From assembly GCA_023144145.1 (NCBI GenBank), contig JAGLGG010000262.1, positions 1 to 7,483 on the forward strand: DNA of 7,483 bases, written 5' to 3'. The notes below the pieces were generated by a model. It did not search any database. It worked only from the letters and a program-made list of their open reading frames with translations, and was not told the origin of the DNA. Source of the DNA: Anaerolineales bacterium. GTDB taxonomy: Bacteria; Chloroflexota; Anaerolineae; Anaerolineales; E44-bin32. Position numbers and translations under genes: made by a program. This document shows, piece after piece, positions 1-5,230 of the stretch. The number at the start of each line of letters is the position of its first letter. Position 1 is the first letter of the stretch.

Positions 1-774
1 TGCCTACAGCTTGCAGATCGAGCCGCGCTGCAAGGCATAAGTATAAGTGGAATTGGGATTGGGTCTGATTGGAGCGACCGTTTGGTGGATGAGATCTCAA
101 CACGAACCGGTGGGCATGTTCTCTTTTTGAACACACCCCGCTCCGTCGCAGACTTTCTACAAAGGATTTTTGAAAACCTTGGACGGGTATATGCAAGTCG
201 AATGCAGATCGATGGAAGCCTCGCTCAACAGGTAGATTTACGCTCTGCCTTCCGTTTGCTACCCGAGCCCATGCCGCTTCCGGACACCCTCCCAATAATT
301 CTGGGAAATTTAGGCAGGGAAGGAAAAATCCGCATCTTGTTGGAAATGGTCGTGCACCCTATCGGTCAGATCGATGAGCTCGACCTCGCTCACCTCTCTA
401 TACATGGTGATGTCCTCGGACTAGGGGCGGAAACACAAACGCTGCCTTTGCACATTGGCACAAAGGTATCCGACCAACCGGATCCCAATCCACCACCGAA
501 GGAAATTCTCTCCGCTTTGAGTTTCATTTCCTTATACAGGATGCAGGAGAAGGCCAGGCATGAGGCCGAGTTGGGCCAATCAGTTCAAGCCGCGCGTAGG
601 CTTGAAAACCTGGCAACGCAGCTAATGGCCTCAGGTGAAAAAGAGTTGGCTAAAGCCGCATTAAATGAAGCCGCGCGAGTAACTCGCACGAGACGATTAT
701 CCCATGAGGGAGAAAAATTCCTTAAATATGGCACCAGAGCCCTGCTCCTACCGGCGAAAACGGAGGATCGATGA
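1..774 (+). CDS. VWA domain-containing protein, 5'-truncated (C-terminal 257 residues)
   Basis: The reading frame is open from base 1, so the gene begins outside the window; the Met at base 82 is internal. Bases 1-81 encode the end of a von Willebrand factor A fold: a strand ending in GIGIGSDWSDRL, then a helix and TRTGG followed by a short strand, the usual last part of VWA domains. The MIDAS residues would lie upstream and cannot be checked. Next comes a beta-rich stretch (about residues 75-150) containing PEPMPLPDTLP, then a charged helical tail (about 175-245) rich in Ala, Glu and Arg. There is no membrane segment in the visible part. VWA domains bind metal and mediate protein-protein contacts. 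The stop overlaps the start of the FHA gene by 4 bases (ATGA), which suggests an operon and translational coupling. The family call is fairly secure; the specific partner is unknown. Confidence 0.8.
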   Translation, partial: CLQLADRAALQGISISGIGIGSDWSDRLVDEISTRTGGHVLFLNTPRSVADFLQRIFENLGRVYASRMQIDGSLAQQVDLRSAFRLLPEPMPLPDTLPIILGNLGREGKIRILLEMVVHPIGQIDELDLAHLSIHGDVLGLGAETQTLPLHIGTKVSDQPDPNPPPKEILSALSFISLYRMQEKARHEAELGQSVQAARRLENLATQLMASGEKELAKAALNEAARVTRTRRLSHEGEKFLKYGTRALLLPAKTEDR

Positions 775-1286
775 TCGAGTGTCCATCATGTAGACACCAG
801 GAATTTGTGGGAACCTTGTTTTGTGGTGAGTGTGGAACCAGGCTCACACACATTTCCACCATCCCCGATCGATCCAAGCAGCCACCACGCGAAGACTACG
901 ACTCGGTGGGAACACGACCTTCTCCACCTGAAGGGCCCGATTTGGAATCGGGCGCTTTCCTGGGATTGAAAGTGATTGAGAAGGGTATTGTGTTGTCACT
1001 GCTCGGGCGAGATAACTTCACCTTGGGACGATCCGGCAAAAGCCAGGCAGTGATCCCCGATGTGGATCTTCTTTCTTACGCTGCCTTCGAACACGGGGTT
1101 TCCAGGATTCACGCCGAGATTCAGTTGCGTGCCGACGGCATCTATTTGATTGACCTCGACAGCGCTAACCATACTGTCGTCAATGGCAAGAAGTTGGATC
1201 CCCAAATACCCTTCCCCATCCACAACGGAGATATTATTGAGCTTGGTGGACTCCAGCTTCAGCTAATTTCGCGATATCGCATATAA
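771..1286 (+). CDS. Zinc-ribbon plus FHA domain protein (phosphothreonine-binding adaptor)
   Basis: The 171-residue protein has two parts. An N-terminal zinc ribbon has Cys4-x2-Cys7 and Cys18-x2-Cys21, which can hold one zinc. A linker rich in Pro and Asp follows (about 30-62). The C-terminal FHA domain (about 65-168) shows the conserved set: Gly86-Arg87, Ser111-Arg112 with His114 (SRIHAEI), Asn133, and Asn138-Gly139. In FHA domains these Arg, Ser and Asn residues bind a phosphothreonine peptide, so this is a probable reader of Ser/Thr kinase signalling in the cytoplasm; no membrane segment is present. The start is ATG in an ATGA overlap with the VWA gene, with GGAGG at 762-766. A Ser/Thr kinase lies about 4 kb downstream in the window, but whether it phosphorylates a partner of this protein is inference. 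Confidence 0.92.
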   Translation: MIECPSCRHQEFVGTLFCGECGTRLTHISTIPDRSKQPPREDYDSVGTRPSPPEGPDLESGAFLGLKVIEKGIVLSLLGRDNFTLGRSGKSQAVIPDVDLLSYAAFEHGVSRIHAEIQLRADGIYLIDLDSANHTVVNGKKLDPQIPFPIHNGDIIELGGLQLQLISRYRI

Positions 1287-1298
1287 AGAAGGAGAACT

Positions 1299-1541
1299 AT
1301 GGCTATACCAATTTTGATCCACTTATCAGGTGAAGATCCTGTACGTGGGGAAGTGGACGATCTCCCCACCCCAGCGGATACAATGATCACCATAAATAAC
1401 CCTCGAAAACGTGATGGCAAAGACCTGCGTTATGTCCTGGAGAACGTCGTCACAGTAGTTTTCCCGATGCACCGTATTAGTTTCATTGAGATCCTCCCTT
1501 CGGTGGAAGAAGAAAAGATCATCGGTTTTGTGAGAGAGTAG
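1299..1541 (+). CDS. Conserved-looking small protein of unknown function (80 residues)
   Basis: I do not assign a named family. The gene is credible: a strong AAGGAG at 1289-1294 sits 4 bases before the ATG, it lies 12 bases after the FHA stop, and the next gene begins one base after its stop. The protein is acidic, with no cysteine, no signal peptide and no membrane helix. Alternating hydrophobic stretches (IPILIHL, TMITINN, NVVTVVFPM, ISFIEILP) suggest a small all-beta fold, perhaps a barrel of SH3 or Sm type; this is inferred only from the pattern. The segment RKRDGKDLRYVL is polar and could be a loop or contact surface. Position between an FHA adaptor and a response regulator suggests a role in the same signalling operon. 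An opposite-strand reading frame over this gene has no supporting start signal and is a shadow. Confidence 0.8.
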   Translation: MAIPILIHLSGEDPVRGEVDDLPTPADTMITINNPRKRDGKDLRYVLENVVTVVFPMHRISFIEILPSVEEEKIIGFVRE

Positions 1542-1542
1542 C

Positions 1543-2274
1543 ATGTCTGCTAAGAGACATTCACGTCGAAGCGTCTTGGTCGTCGACGATGAACCTCGAA
1601 TGATTCATTTCATCCGTCTTAATCTGGAACATGACGGTTTCCAGGTCTATGAAGCGACCTCAGGGTCTGATGCGCTTGACCAGATGCGCGACGATCTTCC
1701 CGATCTGATTTTGCTCGACGTCATGATGCCGGAACTCGACGGATTTGAAACGTTACGGCTGATGCGTGAGATCTCGACTGTCCCGGTGATCATGCTCACT
1801 GCGAAGGGCGAGGAGGACGACAAGGTCAGGGGGCTTGAATTGGGCGCCGACGACTATGTGACTAAGCCCTTCAGCCCGCGTGAACTGGTAAGCCGAGTCA
1901 GGGCAGTTCTACGCCGAACCGAAATGCCAGGCGAAACAGTTCATGAACTTATTGAAGTAGATGAACGCTTAAGAATCGACTTTGATCGGCGCGAGTTTTG
2001 GGTGGAGGGTGAACTCGTAAAACTTCGCCCCACCGAATACCGATTGCTTTTTCACCTGGTACAGAATGCTGGTTGGGTTGTTCCCCATGAACAACTTCTT
2101 GCTAAAGTATGGGGATACGAATATCGCGATGAAACCCATTACCTTCGCTTGTACATAAACTACCTTCGACAAAAGCTGGAAAAAGACCCTTCCAAGCCCG
2201 AGTACATCCTCACAGAACGAGGTGTGGGTTACCGGTTTGTGGACTACCGAAGACAGCAAGAGCGTGGGGCGTAA
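1543..2274 (+). CDS. OmpR-family (KdpE-like) response regulator transcription factor
   Basis: This 243-residue protein has the full two-domain layout. The receiver domain (about 10-125) has the acidic pair Asp15-Asp16, phospho-acceptor Asp59 (LLLDVMMP), Thr86 and Lys108 (VTKPF), so it should be phosphorylatable. A linker leads to the winged-helix DNA-binding domain (about 138-238), with LRPTEYRLLFHL, a recognition region around HYLRLYINYLRQKLE, and the GVGYRF wing. HYLR-x-Y-x-x-LRQKLE-x-DP resembles KdpE, but nothing in the window links it to potassium transport and no kdp gene is present, so I give no symbol. No histidine kinase is adjacent. It starts one base after the preceding stop, with a weak GAGAG as ribosome site, consistent with coupled translation from the VWA/FHA operon. 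No clear terminator follows. Confidence 0.95.
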   Translation: MSAKRHSRRSVLVVDDEPRMIHFIRLNLEHDGFQVYEATSGSDALDQMRDDLPDLILLDVMMPELDGFETLRLMREISTVPVIMLTAKGEEDDKVRGLELGADDYVTKPFSPRELVSRVRAVLRRTEMPGETVHELIEVDERLRIDFDRREFWVEGELVKLRPTEYRLLFHLVQNAGWVVPHEQLLAKVWGYEYRDETHYLRLYINYLRQKLEKDPSKPEYILTERGVGYRFVDYRRQQERGA

Positions 2275-2425
2275 TTAATCCTCAGGAATCATCTTCATTT
2301 ATTCTCCGGTTTTTTTCATCGAAACAGCTTCCTTCCTGGCCTTGATTGATCCTGCTTGACCTAGAAATTCTGATCGCTGAATGCTGTGTCAAGTCCTGAA
2401 ATTGGCTGACGACTGTAAGCTGATA

Positions 2426-2443
2426 GGTGGCTACCACGCCACC
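2426..2443. repeat. Short hairpin GGTGGC-6-GCCACC
   Basis: A perfect 6-bp inverted repeat with a 6-base loop, itself enclosed by CTGAT (2420-2424) and ATCAG (2460-2464). It could be part of a structured leader or of the 3' end of the upstream operon. No T-run follows, so it is not a standard intrinsic terminator. Confidence 0.4.
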
Positions 2444-2521
2444 GTCGCACTTATCCCTCATCAGTTAAGAAATCGGAGACAGGATTTTCAACGTCAGATG
2501 GTTATTAATTCCATAGTGTAG

Positions 2522-2597
2522 GGGCGACTGGCAGTCGCCCACAACCCGGGTTGCCATTAGTCGCCACGCTTTCTTCGTTGGGGGGCAAAGGCCTCCC
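2522..2597. repeat. REP-like cluster of three palindromes
   Basis: Three inverted repeats follow each other. The first is GGGCGACT (2522-2529), loop GGC, AGTCGCCC (2533-2540), perfect over 8 bp. The second is the 12-bp perfect palindrome CAACCCGGGTTG (2542-2553). The third is GGGGGGC (2580-2586), loop AAAG, GCCTCCCC (paired part 2591-2597) with one G-U pair. AGTCGCC also recurs directly at 2559-2565. The TAGGGGCGACTGGCAGTCGCCC form resembles dispersed extragenic palindromes seen in many bacterial genomes; copy number in this genome cannot be seen from one window. It lies 75 to 150 bases before a regulator gene, so an operator or transcript-structure role is also possible. Confidence 0.6.
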
Positions 2598-2657
2598 CTC
2601 TCGTCTCAGAATATGGTAAGGATTGTCGGATATGGGCTGCTCGATTACAATTTCCTT

Positions 2658-2661
2658 GGAG
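2658..2661 (+). promoter_or_regulatory. Ribosome binding site GGAG that fixes the regulator start
   Basis: GGAG lies 10 bases before the ATG at 2672 but only 1 base before an in-frame TTG at 2663. The TTG is too close to be used, so the ATG is the better start. Confidence 0.7.
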
Positions 2662-2671
2662 ATTGAAAATA

Positions 2672-3325
2672 ATGGCCAGACAGAGAATATTACTCGTCGA
2701 CGATCACGAGGTCGTGCGCTTGGGATTGCGCGCATTGTTGGAACAGCACCCAAATTTTGACGTTGTTGCCGAAGCTGCAACTGCTCGAGATGCAATTGAA
2801 AAGACAAACTCGCATAAACCCGAAGTTGTCGTGATGGATATACGCTTGAAGGGCGGATCGGGTATCGAGGCATGCCAAGAAATTATGGAAAAATATCCTG
2901 AAACCAGGGTCATTATGCTCACCTCATATGCGGAAGATGAGATGCTTTTCTCCGCCATCAGGGCAGGAGCAGCTGGATATGTGCTCAAGCAGATTGGCGG
3001 TGATGACCTTATTAGAGCAATCGAAGCGGTAGGTCGTGGTGAAGCACTGCTCGATCCTGCGGTTACACAACGCGTGTTTCAGGAAGTCAGAAAAGCCGCA
3101 CGTGAAGAGGAGGCTTCTGCATTTGCAGACCTCACTCAGCAAGAGATGCACGTTTTGCAGTTGGTATCCGAGGGCCGAACAAACAGGCAAATCGCAGAAA
3201 TACTGTATCTTGGCGAGGGCACGGTCAGGAATTATGTGAGCAGCATCCTCTCTAAGTTAAATGTAAGGAATCGCGCAGAAGCAGCTGCGTATGCAGTAGA
3301 ACATAATCTCAAGGACTATCTCTAA
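2672..3325 (+). CDS. NarL/FixJ-family (LuxR-type HTH) response regulator
   Basis: The 217-residue protein starts at the ATG chosen from the ribosome site; a TTG three codons upstream would add Met-Lys-Ile. The receiver domain (about 3-120) has Asp10-Asp11, phospho-acceptor Asp56 (VVVMDIRL), Thr85 and Lys106 (VLKQIGG), all the residues needed for phosphotransfer. The C-terminal LuxR/GerE helix-turn-helix (about 150-210) shows LTQQEMHVLQLVSEGRTNRQ, then GEGTVRNYVSSILSKLNVRN, matching DNA-binding helices of NarL and DevR proteins. It should act in the cytoplasm as a transcription factor, probably dimerising when phosphorylated. No sensor kinase is next to it. It appears to be a single-gene transcript: a long gap and palindromes lie upstream and a strong terminator 16 bases downstream. 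Target genes cannot be inferred from the window. Confidence 0.95.
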   Translation: MARQRILLVDDHEVVRLGLRALLEQHPNFDVVAEAATARDAIEKTNSHKPEVVVMDIRLKGGSGIEACQEIMEKYPETRVIMLTSYAEDEMLFSAIRAGAAGYVLKQIGGDDLIRAIEAVGRGEALLDPAVTQRVFQEVRKAAREEEASAFADLTQQEMHVLQLVSEGRTNRQIAEILYLGEGTVRNYVSSILSKLNVRNRAEAAAYAVEHNLKDYL

Positions 3326-3341
3326 TCGTCCATAAGCACAA

Positions 3342-3371
3342 AAAAGACCCGGCCAGGTGGCCGGGTCTTTT
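3342..3371 (+). terminator. Intrinsic terminator after the NarL-type regulator
   Basis: A perfect 13-bp stem, AAAAGACCCGGCC (3342-3354) and GGCCGGGTCTTTT (3359-3371), with a 4-base AGGT loop and a T-run at the 3' end. The matching A-run on the 5' side means it may also work for transcripts coming from the - strand genes at 3507-4404. Confidence 0.93.
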
Positions 3372-3391
3372 CGTTGACAATCCTATACTAG

Positions 3392-3440
3392 TGTTCCGTC
3401 CAACATGATTCTTTAGACAGGCTAGATAAAGAACGGAACA
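3392..3440. repeat. Nested imperfect inverted repeat, possible remnant of a mobile element
   Basis: TGTTCCGT (3392-3399) pairs with ACGGAACA (3433-3440). Inside it TTCTTTA (3409-3415) pairs with TAAAGAA (3427-3433), sharing one base with the outer arm. CTAG flanks the left end (3388-3391) and recurs at 3422-3425. It lies between two convergent genes. It could be a short non-autonomous element, an end of an insertion sequence, or simply RNA structure at the 3' end of the - strand operon; no transposase is present. Confidence 0.45.
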
Positions 3441-3449
3441 ACATAAGCA

Positions 3450-3505
3450 TTTGTCAAGGATGTAGTAGCCCGGTTTATGAATGGTATCTCTATCCTTGAC
3501 AAAGC
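3450..3505. repeat. 12-bp inverted repeat just after the - strand operon stop
   Basis: TTTGTCAAGGAT (3450-3461) and ATCCTTGACAAA (3492-3503) are perfect complements, extended by GC on each side past one bulged A at 3449. The loop is 30 bases. On the - strand the structure begins one base after the stop codon of the 186-residue gene, so it could form a 3' stem-loop that ends or protects that transcript. There is no strong U-run, so intrinsic termination is uncertain. Confidence 0.6.
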
Positions 3506-3506
3506 A

Positions 3507-4067
3507 CTAATGCAGGGTTGGTTTGGAATACGTATCATCCTCTAAGCCGCCGGATCGTATCATTTCATAGGCCAACGAGCTCATCCAATCCCGAGCGGCA
3601 TCTTCAAGGATGTTGAGCAATGATAGGCGCCTGGCAATGTTCACCACCCGTTCACTTGCATCACTGCAAATTTCTTGAAGCAGGGCTTCATCACCTGCAA
3701 GGAGATTCGGCGCGACAGCATTAATGTGCTGCTTAATATTTTGATGATAAATCTGTTGAAAAGCTTCGGGACCATCGGCGTAAAGTAATTCAGGAACATT
3801 TACACCGAATTCCGAAAAGGCGTCCATCAGATCTTGTCGAACACCCAAACCCTCTTGGTTTAAGATCGATTTTGCGCTGAGCACCTCTTCGAGTACTTCA
3901 CGAATGAGGTACAGGGAAGTAGCACCCGCTAAAACCAGCTTTTCCAGCATGTCGTTAAATGGCGCCAAATCCTCCAACTCAAGACATTCCAAAATGAGCT
4001 GTTCTGCTTCCATGCGGACGTAGGATCGATGGGCAAAGTTTAGAAGCTTATCGAGTGGATTGCTCAA
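3507..4067 (-). CDS. Hypothetical helical protein following DUF971 (186 residues)
   Basis: I do not recognise this family. The start is TTG at 4067: AAGGAG at 4075-4080 lies 7 bases before it, inside the last two codons and near the stop of the upstream DUF971 gene, and no nearer ATG competes. The protein is soluble, acidic and apparently almost all helical, with no signal peptide, membrane helix or metal motif. Leu-rich helices occupy about 22-70, followed by a Gly-Pro containing break around 87-102 (GVNVPELLYADGP), then further helices at 104-172 and a polar tail. The density of Leu, Glu and Asp resembles a helical-repeat or adaptor protein, but that is only an impression. A 4-base gap to DUF971 indicates a shared transcript, so a link to that protein is the best clue to function. 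Confidence 0.8.
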   Translation of the reverse strand: MSNPLDKLLNFAHRSYVRMEAEQLILECLELEDLAPFNDMLEKLVLAGATSLYLIREVLEEVLSAKSILNQEGLGVRQDLMDAFSEFGVNVPELLYADGPEAFQQIYHQNIKQHINAVAPNLLAGDEALLQEICSDASERVVNIARRLSLLNILEDAARDWMSSLAYEMIRSGGLEDDTYSKPTLH

Positions 4068-4071
4068 ATCT

Positions 4072-4404
4072 CTACTCCTTCGAGCTTGCGGGATCGAGTT
4101 CTCTCAAGAAATCCCACGAATAAATCCCGTACGAATGCCCGTCTTGCCAGTGGAGTTGAAGAGCATAATTACCAACCAACTCCACTCTCTCAATTTCGGA
4201 AGATTTGTCTGCGCTGAGAGGTAATTTCAGCATATCTGGCGAGCCAGGTTGCCCCATATTCTCATGCCCTCCCTTGCATTCCGCACATGGGCATGCTGCT
4301 CTTAAACCGGAGAGTGGATAAACACTCTCTCTATCGTCCTCCCATTGGACGATTAAGGTGCCATTCGATTTTGAAACTTGGATTTTACTTGGTTTGATTA
4401 CCAT
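4072..4404 (-). CDS. DUF971 protein (gamma-butyrobetaine hydroxylase-like N-terminal domain)
   Basis: The 110-residue protein matches the DUF971/GBBH-like N-terminal domain over most of its length. Diagnostic pieces are the opening strands with LIVQWEDDRES, the LR-x-x-CPCAEC motif (Cys38, Cys40, Cys43), and GNYALQLHWQDGHSYGIYSW with His90. In eukaryotic gamma-butyrobetaine hydroxylase this domain binds a structural zinc through three Cys and one His, and the same four residues are visible here. The catalytic dioxygenase domain is absent, as is usual in bacterial DUF971 proteins, which are sometimes found with Mrp/Nbp35-type iron-sulfur ATPases; none is present here. The cellular role is therefore unproven. 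The ATG start has no good Shine-Dalgarno. The next gene's ribosome site lies in its final codons. Confidence 0.92.
   Translation of the reverse strand: MVIKPSKIQVSKSNGTLIVQWEDDRESVYPLSGLRAACPCAECKGGHENMGQPGSPDMLKLPLSADKSSEIERVELVGNYALQLHWQDGHSYGIYSWDFLRELDPASSKE
4075..4080 (-). promoter_or_regulatory. Ribosome binding site AAGGAG inside the DUF971 gene end
   Basis: Read on the - strand, AAG GAG are the last two sense codons of the DUF971 gene and also the Shine-Dalgarno sequence for the TTG start at 4067, 7 bases further on. It supports both the TTG start and translational coupling. Confidence 0.8.
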
Positions 4405-4429
4405 CGTAACTTGTACTCGGCCTATTCTT

Positions 4430-4455
4430 GCATGAGGAAGTTTTTTTTCTCATGC
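4430..4455 (+). repeat. Hairpin with a T8 tract inside, upstream of DUF971
   Basis: GCATGAG (4430-4436) and CTCATGC (4449-4455) are perfect complements; inside, GAAG and TTTT can extend the stem in + strand RNA through G-U and A-U pairs. On the - strand those become A-C mismatches, leaving a 7-bp stem with an A-rich loop. It lies in the 106-base gap between the SH3 gene and DUF971, near a second palindrome CTCAATTTGAG (4459-4469). No U-run follows on either strand, so it is not called a terminator. Confidence 0.5.
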
Positions 4456-4510
4456 GTGCTCAATTTGAGATGAGGGACGAAGTTTAACTGATGAATCGGT
4501 TTGAGGCAAA

Positions 4511-5014
4511 TTATCGATTAATGCCTCTAAGAAAAGTCCCTACGCTCCATCCCTGAATCTCATTATCATACGGATTTATCAAGAACCACCATACATAACC
4601 ATCTATTTCCTCAGGTCCGCCTCGAACCTCATAAACTTCGTTTTCTAGCGCGAGTACATTAATCGTAGCGCTTAAACCAGGTGCATTCCTTAACCGCAGC
4701 CCATCCCCCTCTGTTCCATAAATCTCCACCAATTCGCCAATTGAATAAAACACTACCTCACCAGTAATTGGGGTGAACAATGGAGATTGAGGCTCGACTG
4801 TGCTCTCTTCATTTTGCCTTGGAGTTGCGGTGCCGGTTTGATAGGCAACCACAGTGATTTCGATGGGTGGTTGCTCTTTGGCGCGGTTCGCACGATTTAA
4901 TACAGCGATCAAGACAATCACAAAAATAGAGAATATTGCGAGAATAACACCCACTCCCGGCCATAGACAGCCCGCACCTTTGCTAGAACGTATTCTTCGT
5001 TGTGTCTCACTCAT
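4511..5014 (-). CDS. Membrane-anchored protein with extracytoplasmic bacterial SH3-like domain
   Basis: The 167-residue protein has a short positively charged N-terminus (RRIRSSKG), one hydrophobic helix (about 18-40) and then Arg and Lys. The charge on both sides makes topology less certain, but an anchor with the rest outside is likely. A low-complexity linker rich in Thr, Pro, Gln and Glu (about 48-85) leads to a C-terminal SH3-like domain (about 90-163). This shows the usual pattern of GLRLRNAPGLSATINVLALE, a central glycine-rich turn (RGGPEEIDG), then YVWWFLI and a final IQGWSVGTFL strand. Bacterial SH3 domains of this type usually bind cell-wall or surface ligands; no catalytic domain is attached. 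It is transcribed divergently from the Ser/Thr kinase. The ATG start has only a weak ribosome site. Confidence 0.85.
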   Translation of the reverse strand: MSETQRRIRSSKGAGCLWPGVGVILAIFSIFVIVLIAVLNRANRAKEQPPIEITVVAYQTGTATPRQNEESTVEPQSPLFTPITGEVVFYSIGELVEIYGTEGDGLRLRNAPGLSATINVLALENEVYEVRGGPEEIDGYVWWFLINPYDNEIQGWSVGTFLRGINR

Positions 5015-5072
5015 TGACTTTGCCCATGAACTCTCTGCCGCCGGGATAGAGCATTTTCCTTTCGATTGATGA

Positions 5073-5078
5073 ATTATA
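5073..5078 (-). promoter_or_regulatory. Candidate -10 box (TATAAT) for the SH3 protein gene
   Basis: A perfect TATAAT read on the - strand lies about 60 bases before the ATG at 5014. The -35 region is poor (TTCCAA at 5097-5102 with 18-base spacing, three of six matches), so the promoter may be weak or need an activator. Confidence 0.5.
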
Positions 5079-5185
5079 GCGCGAAGGTGGAAATGATTGG
5101 AAAGAGTAAGTCTTTCGATGAGTGGGAATTTGTTATTTTAAATATCAGAAAAAATTTCGTACGCAGCACCCGGCTCCGATTTGTG

Positions 5186-5214
5186 TTGCACTGCAGGTTG
5201 TCCCCGATTAGAAT
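5186..5214 (+). promoter_or_regulatory. Candidate sigma-70-type promoter for the Ser/Thr kinase
   Basis: TTGCAC (5186-5191) and TAGAAT (5209-5214) are separated by exactly 17 bases. The predicted transcript would begin near 5220-5221, directly before the GGAGGG at 5222-5227, giving a leader of only about 10 bases. This also argues that the kinase starts at GTG 5231 and not further upstream. Confidence 0.6.
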
Positions 5215-5221
5215 CTCACCT

Positions 5222-5227
5222 GGAGGG
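5222..5227 (+). promoter_or_regulatory. Ribosome binding site GGAGGG for the kinase GTG start
   Basis: GGAGGG ends 3 bases before the GTG at 5231; counted from GGAGG the spacing is 4. The spacing is short but the match is strong, and no comparable site precedes the possible TTG or ATG starts at 5066 and 5069. Confidence 0.65.
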
Positions 5228-5230
5228 TAT

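Larger units (their letters stand above)
2275..2671. other. Intergenic region rich in short inverted repeats, no gene seen
   Basis: About 400 bases separate the two response regulators. I see no reading frame with a credible ribosome site on either strand; the longer opposite-strand frame that starts at 2873 mostly mirrors the downstream regulator. The region holds several small inverted repeats: CTTGAC at 2355-2360 with GTCAAG at 2388-2393; GGTGGC at 2426-2431 with GCCACC at 2438-2443, loop of 6; CTGAT at 2420-2424 with ATCAG at 2460-2464 around the previous one; and the GC-rich cluster at 2522-2597 listed separately. No convincing -35/-10 pair for the downstream regulator was found, although its promoter should lie here. 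It could contain a small RNA or operator sites; this is not shown by the sequence alone. Confidence 0.6.

Noticed and set aside
2281..2330. Possible terminator after the OmpR-type regulator (T-run at 2309-2317)
   Set aside because: A T-run is present but no adequate stem precedes it.
2356..2384. Promoter starting with TTGACC at 2356
   Set aside because: No acceptable -10 hexamer is found at 16 to 18 bases downstream.
2505..2873. Opposite-strand frame of 122 codons across the upstream gap and the NarL-type regulator
   Set aside because: Its 5' half mirrors the receiver domain of a clear regulator gene and the rest covers palindromic intergenic DNA; it has no recognisable motif.
4854..5069. 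Plus-strand frame of 71 codons antisense to the SH3 protein gene
   Set aside because: It overlaps the start and membrane helix of a gene with a recognisable domain, and no ribosome site supports it.
5066..5230. Kinase N-terminal extension from TTG 5066 or ATG 5069
   Set aside because: There is no Shine-Dalgarno, the residues are unlike kinase N-termini, and a good promoter and ribosome site lie downstream of it.
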